Part shown: positions 9,220 to 16,685 of the stretch, piece after piece
Position numbering within the stretch: position 1 is the first letter of the stretch
Layout: the number at the start of each line of letters is the position of its first letter
NCBI RefSeq assembly: GCF_004916895.1
Contig: NZ_SNTZ01000002.1
Span: 310,001-374,000, forward strand
Direction: 5' to 3'
From: Flagellimonas alvinocaridis
GTDB lineage: Bacteria > Bacteroidota > Bacteroidia > Flavobacteriales > Flavobacteriaceae
DNA: 64,000 nt
Notes under the pieces: model-generated
What the model saw: the letters and a program-made list of their open reading frames with translations, nothing else
What the model was told of the DNA's origin: nothing
The model's database searches: none
Made by a program: the position numbers and the translations under genes

Positions 9220-10089
9220 TTATTTTTTGTATTTCAGCTTTTCGCGCTGTACGCTTTCAATATCCAGAATGTCTTTTTGTTTGTAGGTCAATGCTTTGTG
9301 GGTGGCCCTGAGGTCCCTACACAGTTTGCGAAGTCCCATAGGCTCCAAGGAGGCGGCATGGTCGGTACCTTTCCAAGTCCGGTCAAGGGTAAAATGCCGT
9401 TCAATGACATGGGCGCCCAGGGTGTAGGCGGCAACATCTATGGCAATTCCCAAGTGGTGCCCAGAAAACCCGATGCTTTTGACTTTGTCCCCATATTTTT
9501 CCTGAAGTGTCAAGATATCCAAAAGGCAGACATCCTCAAAAGGTACGGGATAGCCCGAGGTACAATTGTAGACGACCAAGTCTTTGCCTCTACCTCGCTC
9601 ATCAAAAAAGTCCACAAGTATTTTGATTTCGTCCTTGGTAGTCATTCCCGTTGAGATATGGATTTCCCCATGGTAATTATCGCACAACCATCCCAACATC
9701 TCAAAATTGTTGTTGCAGGCGGATGGGATTTTTATAAAATCCGGATTCAATCCGCCAATCTCCTTGGCTGATGTGGTTTCCCAAACGGAAGTGGAGTAGG
9801 TAATACCCACTTCTTCGCAATAGTCTTTCAATTCTTGGTGTTGGTCCACATCGAACTCCAAAAATTCCCGGTGTGCCCCATAAGTATCCCCATAAGAATT
9901 GATGGGATTGGGGTGGGGGGCATTGTATTGCGCCTCGGTCAGTAATTCTTTATTGTTCCGCTTTTGGAATTTTACCGCGTTGGCATTACCAAAAATCTTG
10001 GCCATGTTGATCAACTCTTTGGCGATTTTCATGTCGCCTTTGTGGTTGCATCCGATTTCGGCAATGATATAGGGTTCTTTATAGGTCAT
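9220..10089 (-). CDS. NeuB-family nonulosonate synthase lacking the SAF domain
   Basis: A 289-residue PEP-dependent aldolase-type synthase (condensation with ManNAc, ManNAc-6-P or mannose-6-P). Motifs: AEIGCNHKGD at 10-19, KFQKR at 40-44, STGM at 146-149, GFSGHHLG at 207-214, ERHFTLDR at 230-237 and GTDHAASLEP at 241-250. Typical NeuB/NANS enzymes are about 340-360 residues because of a C-terminal antifreeze-like SAF domain. This chain stops at the inter-domain linker (ESVQREKLKYKK), so SAF is absent. The fused HAD phosphatase next door favours a 9-phosphate product (KDN-9-P or Neu5Ac-9-P); this is inference. It overlaps the upstream gene by 11 bp. Confidence 0.88.
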   Translation of the reverse strand: MTYKEPYIIAEIGCNHKGDMKIAKELINMAKIFGNANAVKFQKRNNKELLTEAQYNAPHPNPINSYGDTYGAHREFLEFDVDQHQELKDYCEEVGITYSTSVWETTSAKEIGGLNPDFIKIPSACNNNFEMLGWLCDNYHGEIHISTGMTTKDEIKILVDFFDERGRGKDLVVYNCTSGYPVPFEDVCLLDILTLQEKYGDKVKSIGFSGHHLGIAIDVAAYTLGAHVIERHFTLDRTWKGTDHAASLEPMGLRKLCRDLRATHKALTYKQKDILDIESVQREKLKYKK

Positions 10090-11251
10090 TGAATCTTAGA
10101 TTATAGTTGATGATAAATTCGCAAGCCTCGCGAATGGCACCTTGCGCAGATTTGTTCTTTAAGACCATATCTGCATGGTGTTTGATATGTTTGGTTGCGT
10201 TTGAGGGGCAAAAGGACCAACCGGCCCTTAGGATGTTGCTCCAATCGTTTACGTCGTCCCCAATATAGGCAATCTCCTTTGGGGAGATATTTCTTTCCGA
10301 AAAGAGGTGTTCCAGAAACGAATATTTGTCCTTTATGCCCAAAAAGGTATCCGCTATCTTTAATTTTTTCATGCGCTGACCCACTACTTGTGAATTTTCT
10401 GAGGTCATGACCATGACATTGACCCCATGCTCGCGCAACACTTCCAGCCCCATACCATCGCGCATATCAAAGCACTTGGAGAATTCCCCTTCCTTGTTGA
10501 AGGTGACGCTCCCGTCCGTGAAAACGCCATCCACATCCAAAATAAAGTGGTTGATGCGTTGGGCGGATTTGTTGGATTTGAAATGGGAAATCAGTAATTG
10601 TTCAATAATTTGAAAGTCGGTTTCTGAATCAATCTCCACCAAGGTTTCCTCATGCATTTCAATAAGGCCAATGGAGCCACTCAACCTGTTTTTGGACTCC
10701 AGAAGTGCTTCTTTATTGGTACAGTAGACCGCCCCATTTTCAATAAGAAGTCCATCAAAATCCTGTCGTCTTGGTCTTGCTTTGAAGTCGTAGTTCAACG
10801 GTTTGCCATCTTTGGACCAAGTAAAACGGTGTGTGTTCACCGCGCTGAGCACGGCATCAAAACCTCCGTCATCCAATTTGGACAAGGCCGCATTGATATC
10901 GTTCCTTTTGGTAAGAGGTGATGTGGCTTGCAACAGGCAAAACACATCAAAATCAATCTGCGCGGACTCACAAAATTCCAGCATGGCGGCTTCGGTGGAA
11001 GCCGTATCGGAGGCATTTTCATCGGAGCGTTTCAAGGGTTTTACCTTTGGCGCCCATTTAAAATGCTGGGAAATGTAATCGATGATGTCGTCATCATCGG
11101 TAAAGACATAGACCTCATCAAGGTTTGAGAAGATGGCTTCTGTCAAGACCCAAGTGAACAAGGGTCTGCCCAACAATTTCTTTTTGTTCTTGCCAGGGAT
11201 GCCCTTTGAGTTTTTTCGTAGTGGTATGAATCCGATGCTTTTTTTTGACAT
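10079..11251 (-). CDS. CMP-nonulosonate cytidylyltransferase fused to KdsC-like HAD phosphatase
   Basis: A 390-residue two-domain enzyme. Residues 1-225 are a NeuA-type cytidylyltransferase: IPLRKNSKGIPGKN at 9-22, QATSPL at 108-113, ENGAVYCT at 171-178. Residues 235-390 are a KdsC-like HAD phosphatase: DVDGVFTDG at 239-247 with both catalytic aspartates, the MTSEN loop at 282-286, a lysine in KDKYSFL near 308 and GDDVND at 331-336. The expected job is dephosphorylating a nonulosonate-9-phosphate and charging it with CTP. The domain order equals that of vertebrate CMAS, whose HAD part has lost activity; here the key residues are present. It lies 9 bp after the sialyltransferase-like gene. Confidence 0.88.
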   Translation of the reverse strand: MSKKSIGFIPLRKNSKGIPGKNKKKLLGRPLFTWVLTEAIFSNLDEVYVFTDDDDIIDYISQHFKWAPKVKPLKRSDENASDTASTEAAMLEFCESAQIDFDVFCLLQATSPLTKRNDINAALSKLDDGGFDAVLSAVNTHRFTWSKDGKPLNYDFKARPRRQDFDGLLIENGAVYCTNKEALLESKNRLSGSIGLIEMHEETLVEIDSETDFQIIEQLLISHFKSNKSAQRINHFILDVDGVFTDGSVTFNKEGEFSKCFDMRDGMGLEVLREHGVNVMVMTSENSQVVGQRMKKLKIADTFLGIKDKYSFLEHLFSERNISPKEIAYIGDDVNDWSNILRAGWSFCPSNATKHIKHHADMVLKNKSAQGAIREACEFIINYNLRFNDL

Positions 11252-11260
11252 AACTGAATG

Positions 11261-12304
11261 CTATGGATGAACGTCCATGTTCTTTATCAGGTTCCTTGTT
11301 GCTTTAACGGTAAATTTATCCAAATAATCCTTGCCCAGAAAAAATCTGTGCTTAACAATTTCCAAATTGGAAAGTGCGGTGGAAAAGAGGGTGTAGCCAT
11401 GTTCAAAGAAAAAACCTTCACGTAACCCTAATATTTCTATGGGGAAAAGGGCTGGTAACACGGTAATGTCCTTAAAATGTTCTTCGTATTGGGTGGTTTC
11501 CCTGGGATGGGTTTTTAAGATAATGTTCATGCCCGAAGGCACCTTGGAAATCACATCCCTGTAGATGGCTATTTTTTCGGCCTCGCTCTTTATGACCTTG
11601 TCCTCGGATATGGGCTGGGTAAGGATGAGTGCATTGTTGTCTCCTTTGATGGCAAAGGCATTTTCCGGTAGAAAAATGGAGAAAATTTCCTGTTTGGTTT
11701 TTTCATCCAGCTTAGCCACCTCTTTTTTAATGTTCAACTCCACGGCTTTTTTGGGGAGTGGGGCAGGTAATTTTTCAGGAAATTGGGCAAAAATGGTTTT
11801 GATTTCTTTATCAAAACCGCCACCAATGGGGGTCTTGGTGAGGTAGGTCTTTATGAATTGCTCAAAATTACTATGTCGTTGGCTATAGGTTCGCGCACCA
11901 TCCTCTATCATTTTGAGGTCCTTTTTGCCAAACTCGTAGAGAAAATAGCTTTTGGACGAATCGGTATCGCATAGATAGATATCAGAATTCTGAATAAAGG
12001 TCTTTTCCTTGGCAAGAACAGGGTGTTTGGACTCTAGATAGGGGATGAGTTTTTGTTTCCTACGAAATGAATAATTGAATTTCCCGAGATCGGACACATG
12101 GTCTTTCCGTTCCGAAACGATGTGAACATCCCTAAAAAAATGCTTTTTTAGATTCGGAATAAGCGTTTCGATCATGGGCGTGCTTTCTACCAAAAAAAGA
12201 AGGTTTTCTCCCAAATTCCCTGTTTCGTATCTCGAATCTTTTAGGATATGCAACAGTGCAAGATAAATATGATATATGGTAGATCCCACATAGGTTCTGG
12301 ACAT
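11261..12304 (-). CDS. Sialyltransferase-like glycosyltransferase (GT52-type motifs)
   Basis: A 347-residue soluble protein with the sparse motifs of bacterial sialyltransferases: an acidic E-D-G at 134-136 (KMIEDGARTY), LTQP at 228-231, the HP motif in KTHPRE at 264-269 and a FSTALSN serine/threonine motif at 307-313. Its position directly upstream of CMP-nonulosonate synthesis genes supports transfer of that sugar to a surface glycan. Similarity to polysialyltransferase-like families is also possible; acceptor and linkage cannot be read from sequence. It is the first gene of the leftward operon and is divergent from the GT2 gene at 12391. Confidence 0.65.
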   Translation of the reverse strand: MSRTYVGSTIYHIYLALLHILKDSRYETGNLGENLLFLVESTPMIETLIPNLKKHFFRDVHIVSERKDHVSDLGKFNYSFRRKQKLIPYLESKHPVLAKEKTFIQNSDIYLCDTDSSKSYFLYEFGKKDLKMIEDGARTYSQRHSNFEQFIKTYLTKTPIGGGFDKEIKTIFAQFPEKLPAPLPKKAVELNIKKEVAKLDEKTKQEIFSIFLPENAFAIKGDNNALILTQPISEDKVIKSEAEKIAIYRDVISKVPSGMNIILKTHPRETTQYEEHFKDITVLPALFPIEILGLREGFFFEHGYTLFSTALSNLEIVKHRFFLGKDYLDKFTVKATRNLIKNMDVHP

Positions 12305-12331
12305 ACGGGTCAGATTAATAGGAGGAATTTA

Positions 12332-12361
12332 TTGGAGATGAATGGCAAAAAACTACTTTTG
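12332..12361 (+). promoter_or_regulatory. Sigma-A promoter of the rightward GT2 gene
   Basis: TTG at 12332-12334, a 19-base spacer, then TACTTTTG at 12354-12361 match the Bacteroidetes -33/-7 consensus. The predicted transcription start near 12367 leaves a leader of about 24 bases before the GTG at 12391. Confidence 0.65.
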
Positions 12362-12379
12362 TAAAATTAGTCAAAAGTA
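12354..12379. promoter_or_regulatory. Inverted repeat made of two facing -7 boxes
   Basis: TACTTTTG (12354-12361) and its exact reverse complement CAAAAGTA (12372-12379) are separated by 10 bases. The right arm reads as a -7 box for leftward transcription into the sialyltransferase-like operon, although no clear -33 element accompanies it. The repeat could equally be an operator. Confidence 0.5.
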
Positions 12380-12390
12380 AACAATATTCA

Positions 12391-13203
12391 GTGATTCAGG
12401 TAAGCGTCATAGTAAGCACCTACAATAACCCGGAATGGTTGAAAAAAGTCCTATGGGGTTTCAATTGCCAAACATACAAGGGTTTTGAGCTTATAGTGGC
12501 CGATGATGGCTCGGGTCCGGAGACGAAACAGATGGTAGAAGAAATGCGGGAGCAGGTCTTTTATGACATCAAGCATGTTTGGCAAGAAGATGATGGGTTC
12601 CAGAAATGCAGAATCTTGAACAAGGCCATTGATGTTTGCGATGCGGAATACATCATCATGACAGATGGAGATTGCATTCCCAGAGAAGATTTTGTTCAGG
12701 TGCATTACATAAACAAAGAGCAAGGTTATTTTATTTCTGGGGGGTATTATATGCTGCCGATGAACATTTCAAAAGCCATTACTTTGGAGGATATTGAAAA
12801 ACAGAATTGTTTCAATATTCAATGGTTGAAGGAGATGGGTATTCCCAAGACTTTTAAAAATAATAAGCTGACAGCAAGTGGGTTTATCTCAAAGCTTTTG
12901 AATACGATTACACCAACCAATGCCAGTTGGAACGGCCATAATTCCTCGGCATGGAAAAAAGATATATTGAACGTCAACGGTTTTGATGAGCGTATGCAAT
13001 ATGGAGGTGAGGATCGGGAATTGGGCGAACGCCTGTTCAATTTTGGAATAAAGTCAAAACAGCTAAGATACAGTGCGGTCTGCGTCCATCTGGACCATAA
13101 GAGAGGGTATAAAACACCAGAGGCGATTGCCAAAAATCAACTGATACGAAAAGAGACAAAGTCCAAAAAGGCAGTTTGGACTCACTATGGCATTACCAAA
13201 TAA
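12391..13203 (+). CDS. Family 2 glycosyltransferase with galactosyltransferase-like C-terminal part
   Basis: A 270-residue GT-A enzyme. It starts VSVIVSTYNNPEWL, has ADDGSG at about 36-41 and a metal-binding DGD in IIMTDGDCIP. A C-terminal NGFDERMQYGGEDREL motif is typical of the Glyco_transf_7C acceptor domain. The start is GTG; no ATG precedes it in frame and a promoter sits 30 bp upstream. It probably builds surface glycans together with the adjacent nonulosonate genes (inference from position). Its 3' end overlaps the convergent GT2 gene by 19 bp. Confidence 0.88.
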   Translation: MIQVSVIVSTYNNPEWLKKVLWGFNCQTYKGFELIVADDGSGPETKQMVEEMREQVFYDIKHVWQEDDGFQKCRILNKAIDVCDAEYIIMTDGDCIPREDFVQVHYINKEQGYFISGGYYMLPMNISKAITLEDIEKQNCFNIQWLKEMGIPKTFKNNKLTASGFISKLLNTITPTNASWNGHNSSAWKKDILNVNGFDERMQYGGEDRELGERLFNFGIKSKQLRYSAVCVHLDHKRGYKTPEAIAKNQLIRKETKSKKAVWTHYGITK

Positions 13204-13988
13204 TAGGCCAATTCATTTTTCTTTTCCAACCTTTTAAGCTCACGGAACCTTTCCAATACCCCAAGAGCATTAAGATAACAGATGGTGATACCTTTTTTGC
13301 CATCCAAGAAACCAAGTCGAAGAACATAGTGGTTGAAGAATTTCCATATAGGCTTGACCGTCATGAGAACATAGTTAAAGTGTTTTTCTTTATAAAAGTC
13401 CTCTTTGGCCTTTAGTTGACCATATTTAAGCATTTTACCCTTGTAATCCTCATAATTCTTGTAGCAATAGTGGGTAAGTTTTTCTTTGAGAATACAAGAT
13501 TTGCCATCTACTTCCAAGGTTTCGTGCACCAATTTTTTGTCAGTGAAACACACTTTACTTTTCCTGAAAAGTCTATGATTCTTGTCTGTTTGCCACCCAC
13601 TAAAATTAAGGGGTTTGTTTTGGAACATGAACTTGCGATAAAACCAGTAGGCTTCGCAAGCTTCGGGATTGTTTATGGTGCTAGTGATTTCCTTCTGTAA
13701 CTTTTCGGTCACCACTTCATCGGCATCCAGAAAAAGAACCCAATCATTTTTAGCCTGTTTTAGGGTAAATGACTTTTGTGCAGTAAAGTTTTCAAAAGGA
13801 TTTTGAATGACCCTTACTTTGGGATGTTCCAGTAAATACTCGTAGGTGCCATCGGTACTATAAGAATCCACAACAAGGATTTCATCGGCAAACGAAACGG
13901 AATCTATACATTTTTCAATGTAGCCCATTTCGTTGTAGGTTATGATCAGTGCTGAAATTTTTTGCTTTGGGGTGCTCAATTTTGGCAT
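13185..13988 (-). CDS. Family 2 glycosyltransferase, WaaE/KdtX-like
   Basis: A 267-residue GT-A enzyme with ISALIITYNEMGYIEKCI at the start, VVDSYSTDGT around residue 40 and a VLFLDADE metal site. This matches the WaaE/KdtX-like group of LPS-core beta-glucosyltransferases. The frame is open upstream to a TTG at 14018, but that codon lies inside a TAGTTTTG -7 box, so ATG at 13988 (MPKLSTPK) is chosen. It overlaps the convergent GT2 by 19 bp. No signal peptide; probably a cytoplasmic inner-membrane-associated enzyme of LPS or capsule assembly. Confidence 0.87.
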   Translation of the reverse strand: MPKLSTPKQKISALIITYNEMGYIEKCIDSVSFADEILVVDSYSTDGTYEYLLEHPKVRVIQNPFENFTAQKSFTLKQAKNDWVLFLDADEVVTEKLQKEITSTINNPEACEAYWFYRKFMFQNKPLNFSGWQTDKNHRLFRKSKVCFTDKKLVHETLEVDGKSCILKEKLTHYCYKNYEDYKGKMLKYGQLKAKEDFYKEKHFNYVLMTVKPIWKFFNHYVLRLGFLDGKKGITICYLNALGVLERFRELKRLEKKNELAYYLVMP

Positions 13989-14015
13989 TTTCAATGGTAA
14001 ATGGTTAGGTATGTA

Positions 14016-14023
14016 CAAAACTA
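14016..14023 (-). promoter_or_regulatory. -7 promoter box of the WaaE-like GT2 gene
   Basis: TAGTTTTG on the minus strand, 28 bp before the ATG at 13988. It overlaps the alternative TTG start at 14018 and so decides the start codon. No canonical -33 TTG is visible. The rest of the 275-bp spacer up to dapD is AT-rich and I see no gene in it. Confidence 0.5.
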
Positions 14024-14263
14024 TAACAAAAAAACAGGGTAAAAATTGTTTATCTGTTTATTTTTCCTACAACAACAACAAAACAGGATACCCTACTTTT
14101 TATTCAAAAAATTAACAGTTAAAACGTTTTTACATCTCTAAGATTAAGAAAATGAAAGAAGGTTGCTTTCAGTTTTTACAAAAGCGAAAAGTATTTTACC
14201 CTTTTATCTGACAACTGATTGATGTCTAAGTCTGTTGCTGAATACCTTCTTCCATTAGCTCTA

Positions 14264-15079
14264 TTATACTGCTACGTCGTGCTCCCTAAGCGCATTGTTC
14301 AGTGAAGTCTTTTTGTCCGTACTCTCTTTTCGTTTTCCAATAATAAGGGCGCATGGAACTTGATATTCTCCTGCGGGAAATTTTTTGGTATAGCTTCCGG
14401 GAATGACCACAGATCTTGCTGGTACCCTTCCCTTTAATTCTATGGGTTTGTCTCCGGTAACATCAATGATCTTCGTAGAGGCTGTCAAGACCACATTGGC
14501 TCCGAGAACAGCTTCTTTTTCCACACGGACTCCCTCCACAACAATACAGCGCGAACCAATAAAGGCATTATCTTCAATAATAACGGGCGCAGCTTGGAGG
14601 GGTTCCAAGACACCACCAATACCTACACCACCACTTAAGTGGACATTTTTTCCAATCTGGGCACAACTGCCCACCGTGGCCCAAGTATCCACCATGGTTC
14701 CTTCATCCACATAAGCACCAATATTCACATAGCTGGGCATAAGAATGGTTCCTTTGGAAATATAGGCGCCGTGTCTGGCCACTGCATGGGGCACTACACG
14801 CACTCCTTTTTCCTGATATCCTTTTTTCAACGGAATCTTATCATGATATTCAAAAATGCCAGCTTCAAGCACCTCCATCTTTTGGATTGGAAAATATAGG
14901 ACAACGGCTTTTTTTACCCATTCGTTTATTTGCCAACCGTCTTTTATCGGTTCTGCGCATCGCAATTCTCCCAAATCAATTAAATTGATAACCTCCCGGA
15001 TGGCATTCTGGGTTTTCTCTTCAGACAACAACGCTCTGTTGTCCCATGCTTCTTCAATCAGTGCCCTTAATTCTGTCAT
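14264..15079 (-). CDS. dapD: Tetrahydrodipicolinate N-succinyltransferase
   Basis: A 271-residue hexapeptide-repeat transferase of the lysine/diaminopimelate pathway; it transfers succinyl from succinyl-CoA to tetrahydrodipicolinate. The N-terminal ~100 residues form a helical domain. Residues about 105-230 carry left-handed beta-helix repeats (GTMVDTWATVGSCAQIGKN, GGVGIGGVLEP, IIEDNAFIGSRCIVVEG). Length and order match the family. It provides meso-diaminopimelate for peptidoglycan. It is monocistronic and divergent from ruvX, with a 99-bp shared upstream region containing a -7 box for each side. Confidence 0.95.
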   Translation of the reverse strand: MTELRALIEEAWDNRALLSEEKTQNAIREVINLIDLGELRCAEPIKDGWQINEWVKKAVVLYFPIQKMEVLEAGIFEYHDKIPLKKGYQEKGVRVVPHAVARHGAYISKGTILMPSYVNIGAYVDEGTMVDTWATVGSCAQIGKNVHLSGGVGIGGVLEPLQAAPVIIEDNAFIGSRCIVVEGVRVEKEAVLGANVVLTASTKIIDVTGDKPIELKGRVPARSVVIPGSYTKKFPAGEYQVPCALIIGKRKESTDKKTSLNNALREHDVAV

Positions 15080-15096
15080 TTTTCTTAAAATTTTGA

Positions 15097-15104
15097 CAAA
15101 GATA
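15097..15104 (-). promoter_or_regulatory. -7 promoter box of dapD
   Basis: TATCTTTG on the minus strand, 18 bp upstream of the dapD ATG. There is no clear TTG at the expected -33 distance. Confidence 0.4.
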
Positions 15105-15157
15105 ACCCCCTCGTGAGAATATTGCGGTGTATTTTAAGGGCATAACATTTTTAAGGT

Positions 15158-15165
15158 TATTTTTG
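15158..15165 (+). promoter_or_regulatory. -7 promoter box of ruvX-def
   Basis: TATTTTTG ending 13 bp before the TTG start codon of ruvX; the implied leader is only about 8 bases. This supports the unusual TTG start because no ATG lies nearby in frame. Confidence 0.45.
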
Positions 15166-15178
15166 CCAAAAAATTGAT

Positions 15179-15589
15179 TTGGCAAGGATTTTAGCTTTGG
15201 ATTATGGAAAAGTGAGAACTGGAATTGCAGTAACAGATGAACTGCAATTAATAGCTTCCGGACTTACCACGGTTGAAACCAAGGACTTGATTTCTTTTCT
15301 TGCTGATTACATTAATAATGAGCCTGTGGAATTGTTTGTGGTAGGGTTGCCCAAACAAATGGACAACACCCAATCAGAATCGGAAGACTTGATTCAGACT
15401 TTTTTAAAAAAGCTTTCGAACAAGTTTCCTGCTATACCCATAGAACGTCAAGATGAACGGTTCACATCCAAAATGGCATTTCAATCCATGCTGGATAGTG
15501 GAATGAAAAAGAAGAAAAGACAGGACAAGAGCCTTGTCGATGAAATTAGCGCCACATTGATATTGCAGGCATATCTTTATAGAATTTAG
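15179..15589 (+). CDS. ruvX: RuvX/YqgF-type Holliday junction resolvase homologue
   Basis: A 136-residue RNase H-fold protein. It begins ARILALDYGKVRTGIAVTD, with the first metal aspartate in LDYG, then VVGLPKQMDNTQSE in the middle and DERFTSKMAF near residue 87, which carries the second acidic cluster. YqgF is implicated in 16S rRNA 5' processing and in junction cleavage. The start codon is TTG, supported by the -7 box just upstream. def follows 4 bp downstream on the same strand. Confidence 0.92.
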   Translation: MARILALDYGKVRTGIAVTDELQLIASGLTTVETKDLISFLADYINNEPVELFVVGLPKQMDNTQSESEDLIQTFLKKLSNKFPAIPIERQDERFTSKMAFQSMLDSGMKKKKRQDKSLVDEISATLILQAYLYRI

Positions 15590-15593
15590 TTTT

Positions 15594-16184
15594 ATGATTT
15601 TACCTATTGTTGCCTACGGAGACCCTGTTTTAAGAAAGGTTGCAACTGACATTACAGCAGAGTATCCCAAACTGGATGAATTGATTCCAAATATGTGGGA
15701 GACCATGTACAATGCCCACGGCGTTGGATTGGCCGCACCGCAGATAGGGTTGCCTATTCGTTTGTTTTTGGTTGATACAAGTCCTTTTTCAGATGATGAA
15801 GACCTTAGTGAAGCAGAGCAGGAACAGTTGAAGGATTTCAAAAAAGTCTTTATTAATGCAAAGATTGAGGACGAAACAGGGAGCGAATGGGATTTTAATG
15901 AAGGTTGTCTGAGCATTCCAGATATTCGGGAAGATGTAAAACGTAAACCAGAGATTACCATTAGTTACCTTGATGAGAACTTTGAACCCCATACCGAAAC
16001 CTATGGTGGACTATTGGCAAGGGTAATTCAACATGAATATGATCACATAGAAGGGGTCTTGTTCACCGATAAGCTTTCATCCCTTAAAAAGCGTCTGTTG
16101 AAAAACCGCTTGGACAAAATTTCCAAGGGAAAGATCAACGTGGACTACAAGATGCGATTTCCCAATATCAAAAAAGGACGTTAA
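15594..16184 (+). CDS. def: Peptide deformylase
   Basis: A 196-residue metalloenzyme that removes the N-formyl group from nascent proteins. All three active-site motifs are present: GVGLAAPQIG at 43-52, EGCLSI at 103-108 and HEYDH at 147-151, which give the cysteine, two histidine metal ligands and the catalytic glutamate. A short acidic insertion (DTSPFSDDEDLSEAEQ) follows motif 1. It is probably cotranscribed with ruvX (4-bp gap). Confidence 0.96.
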   Translation: MILPIVAYGDPVLRKVATDITAEYPKLDELIPNMWETMYNAHGVGLAAPQIGLPIRLFLVDTSPFSDDEDLSEAEQEQLKDFKKVFINAKIEDETGSEWDFNEGCLSIPDIREDVKRKPEITISYLDENFEPHTETYGGLLARVIQHEYDHIEGVLFTDKLSSLKKRLLKNRLDKISKGKINVDYKMRFPNIKKGR

Positions 16185-16210
16185 AAAAGTCAGCATTTGC
16201 GATAAAAACA

Positions 16211-16218
16211 TATTTTTG
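16211..16218 (+). promoter_or_regulatory. -7 promoter box of the DUF5606 gene
   Basis: TATTTTTG lying 20 bp before the ATG at 16239, in the 54-bp gap after def. A TTG occurs 11 bases upstream, which is too close to be a normal -33 element. Confidence 0.4.
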
Positions 16219-16238
16219 CGCGCATAAATTTATTTTGA

Positions 16239-16685
16239 ATGGCATTGGACAAGATTTTATCTATAGGTGGTAAACCTGGACTTTACAAATTACTGACACA
16301 GACCAGAAGCGGTTTTGTGGGTGAATCCCTTTTGGACGGCAAGCGCATCACCGTTGGTATGCGAAGCAATGTGAGCGTTTTGTCCGAAATTGCCATCTAC
16401 ACTTTGGAGGAAGAAGTGCCTTTGAAGGAAGTCTTCCAAAAAATCAAGGAAAAAGAAGGGGGGAACAAAACCTCCATAAGCCATAAGGCGGACAAAATAG
16501 ATTTAGAAGAATATTTCTTCAGTGTACTACCCAACTATGATGAGGATAGGGTGTATGCCAGTGACATCAAGAAAATTATCCAGTGGTACAATCTTCTTAC
16601 CGATAACAATATCACGGACTTCGTGGAAGAAAAAACTGAAGGCGAAGGGGAAGAATCCGCCGTCGCCTCCAGTGAAGAAGAATAA
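16239..16685 (+). CDS. DUF5606 domain protein
   Basis: A 148-residue small soluble protein: ALDKILSIGGKPGLYKLL at the start, SGFVGESLLDGKRITVG and a VLSEIAIYTLEEEVPL segment, ending in an acidic glutamate/serine-rich tail from about residue 130. This fits the DUF5606 family found across Bacteroidetes, where it commonly follows def. The function is unknown. It ends one base before the convergent GH20 gene, so the transcripts probably overlap. Confidence 0.85.
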   Translation: MALDKILSIGGKPGLYKLLTQTRSGFVGESLLDGKRITVGMRSNVSVLSEIAIYTLEEEVPLKEVFQKIKEKEGGNKTSISHKADKIDLEEYFFSVLPNYDEDRVYASDIKKIIQWYNLLTDNNITDFVEEKTEGEGEESAVASSEEE

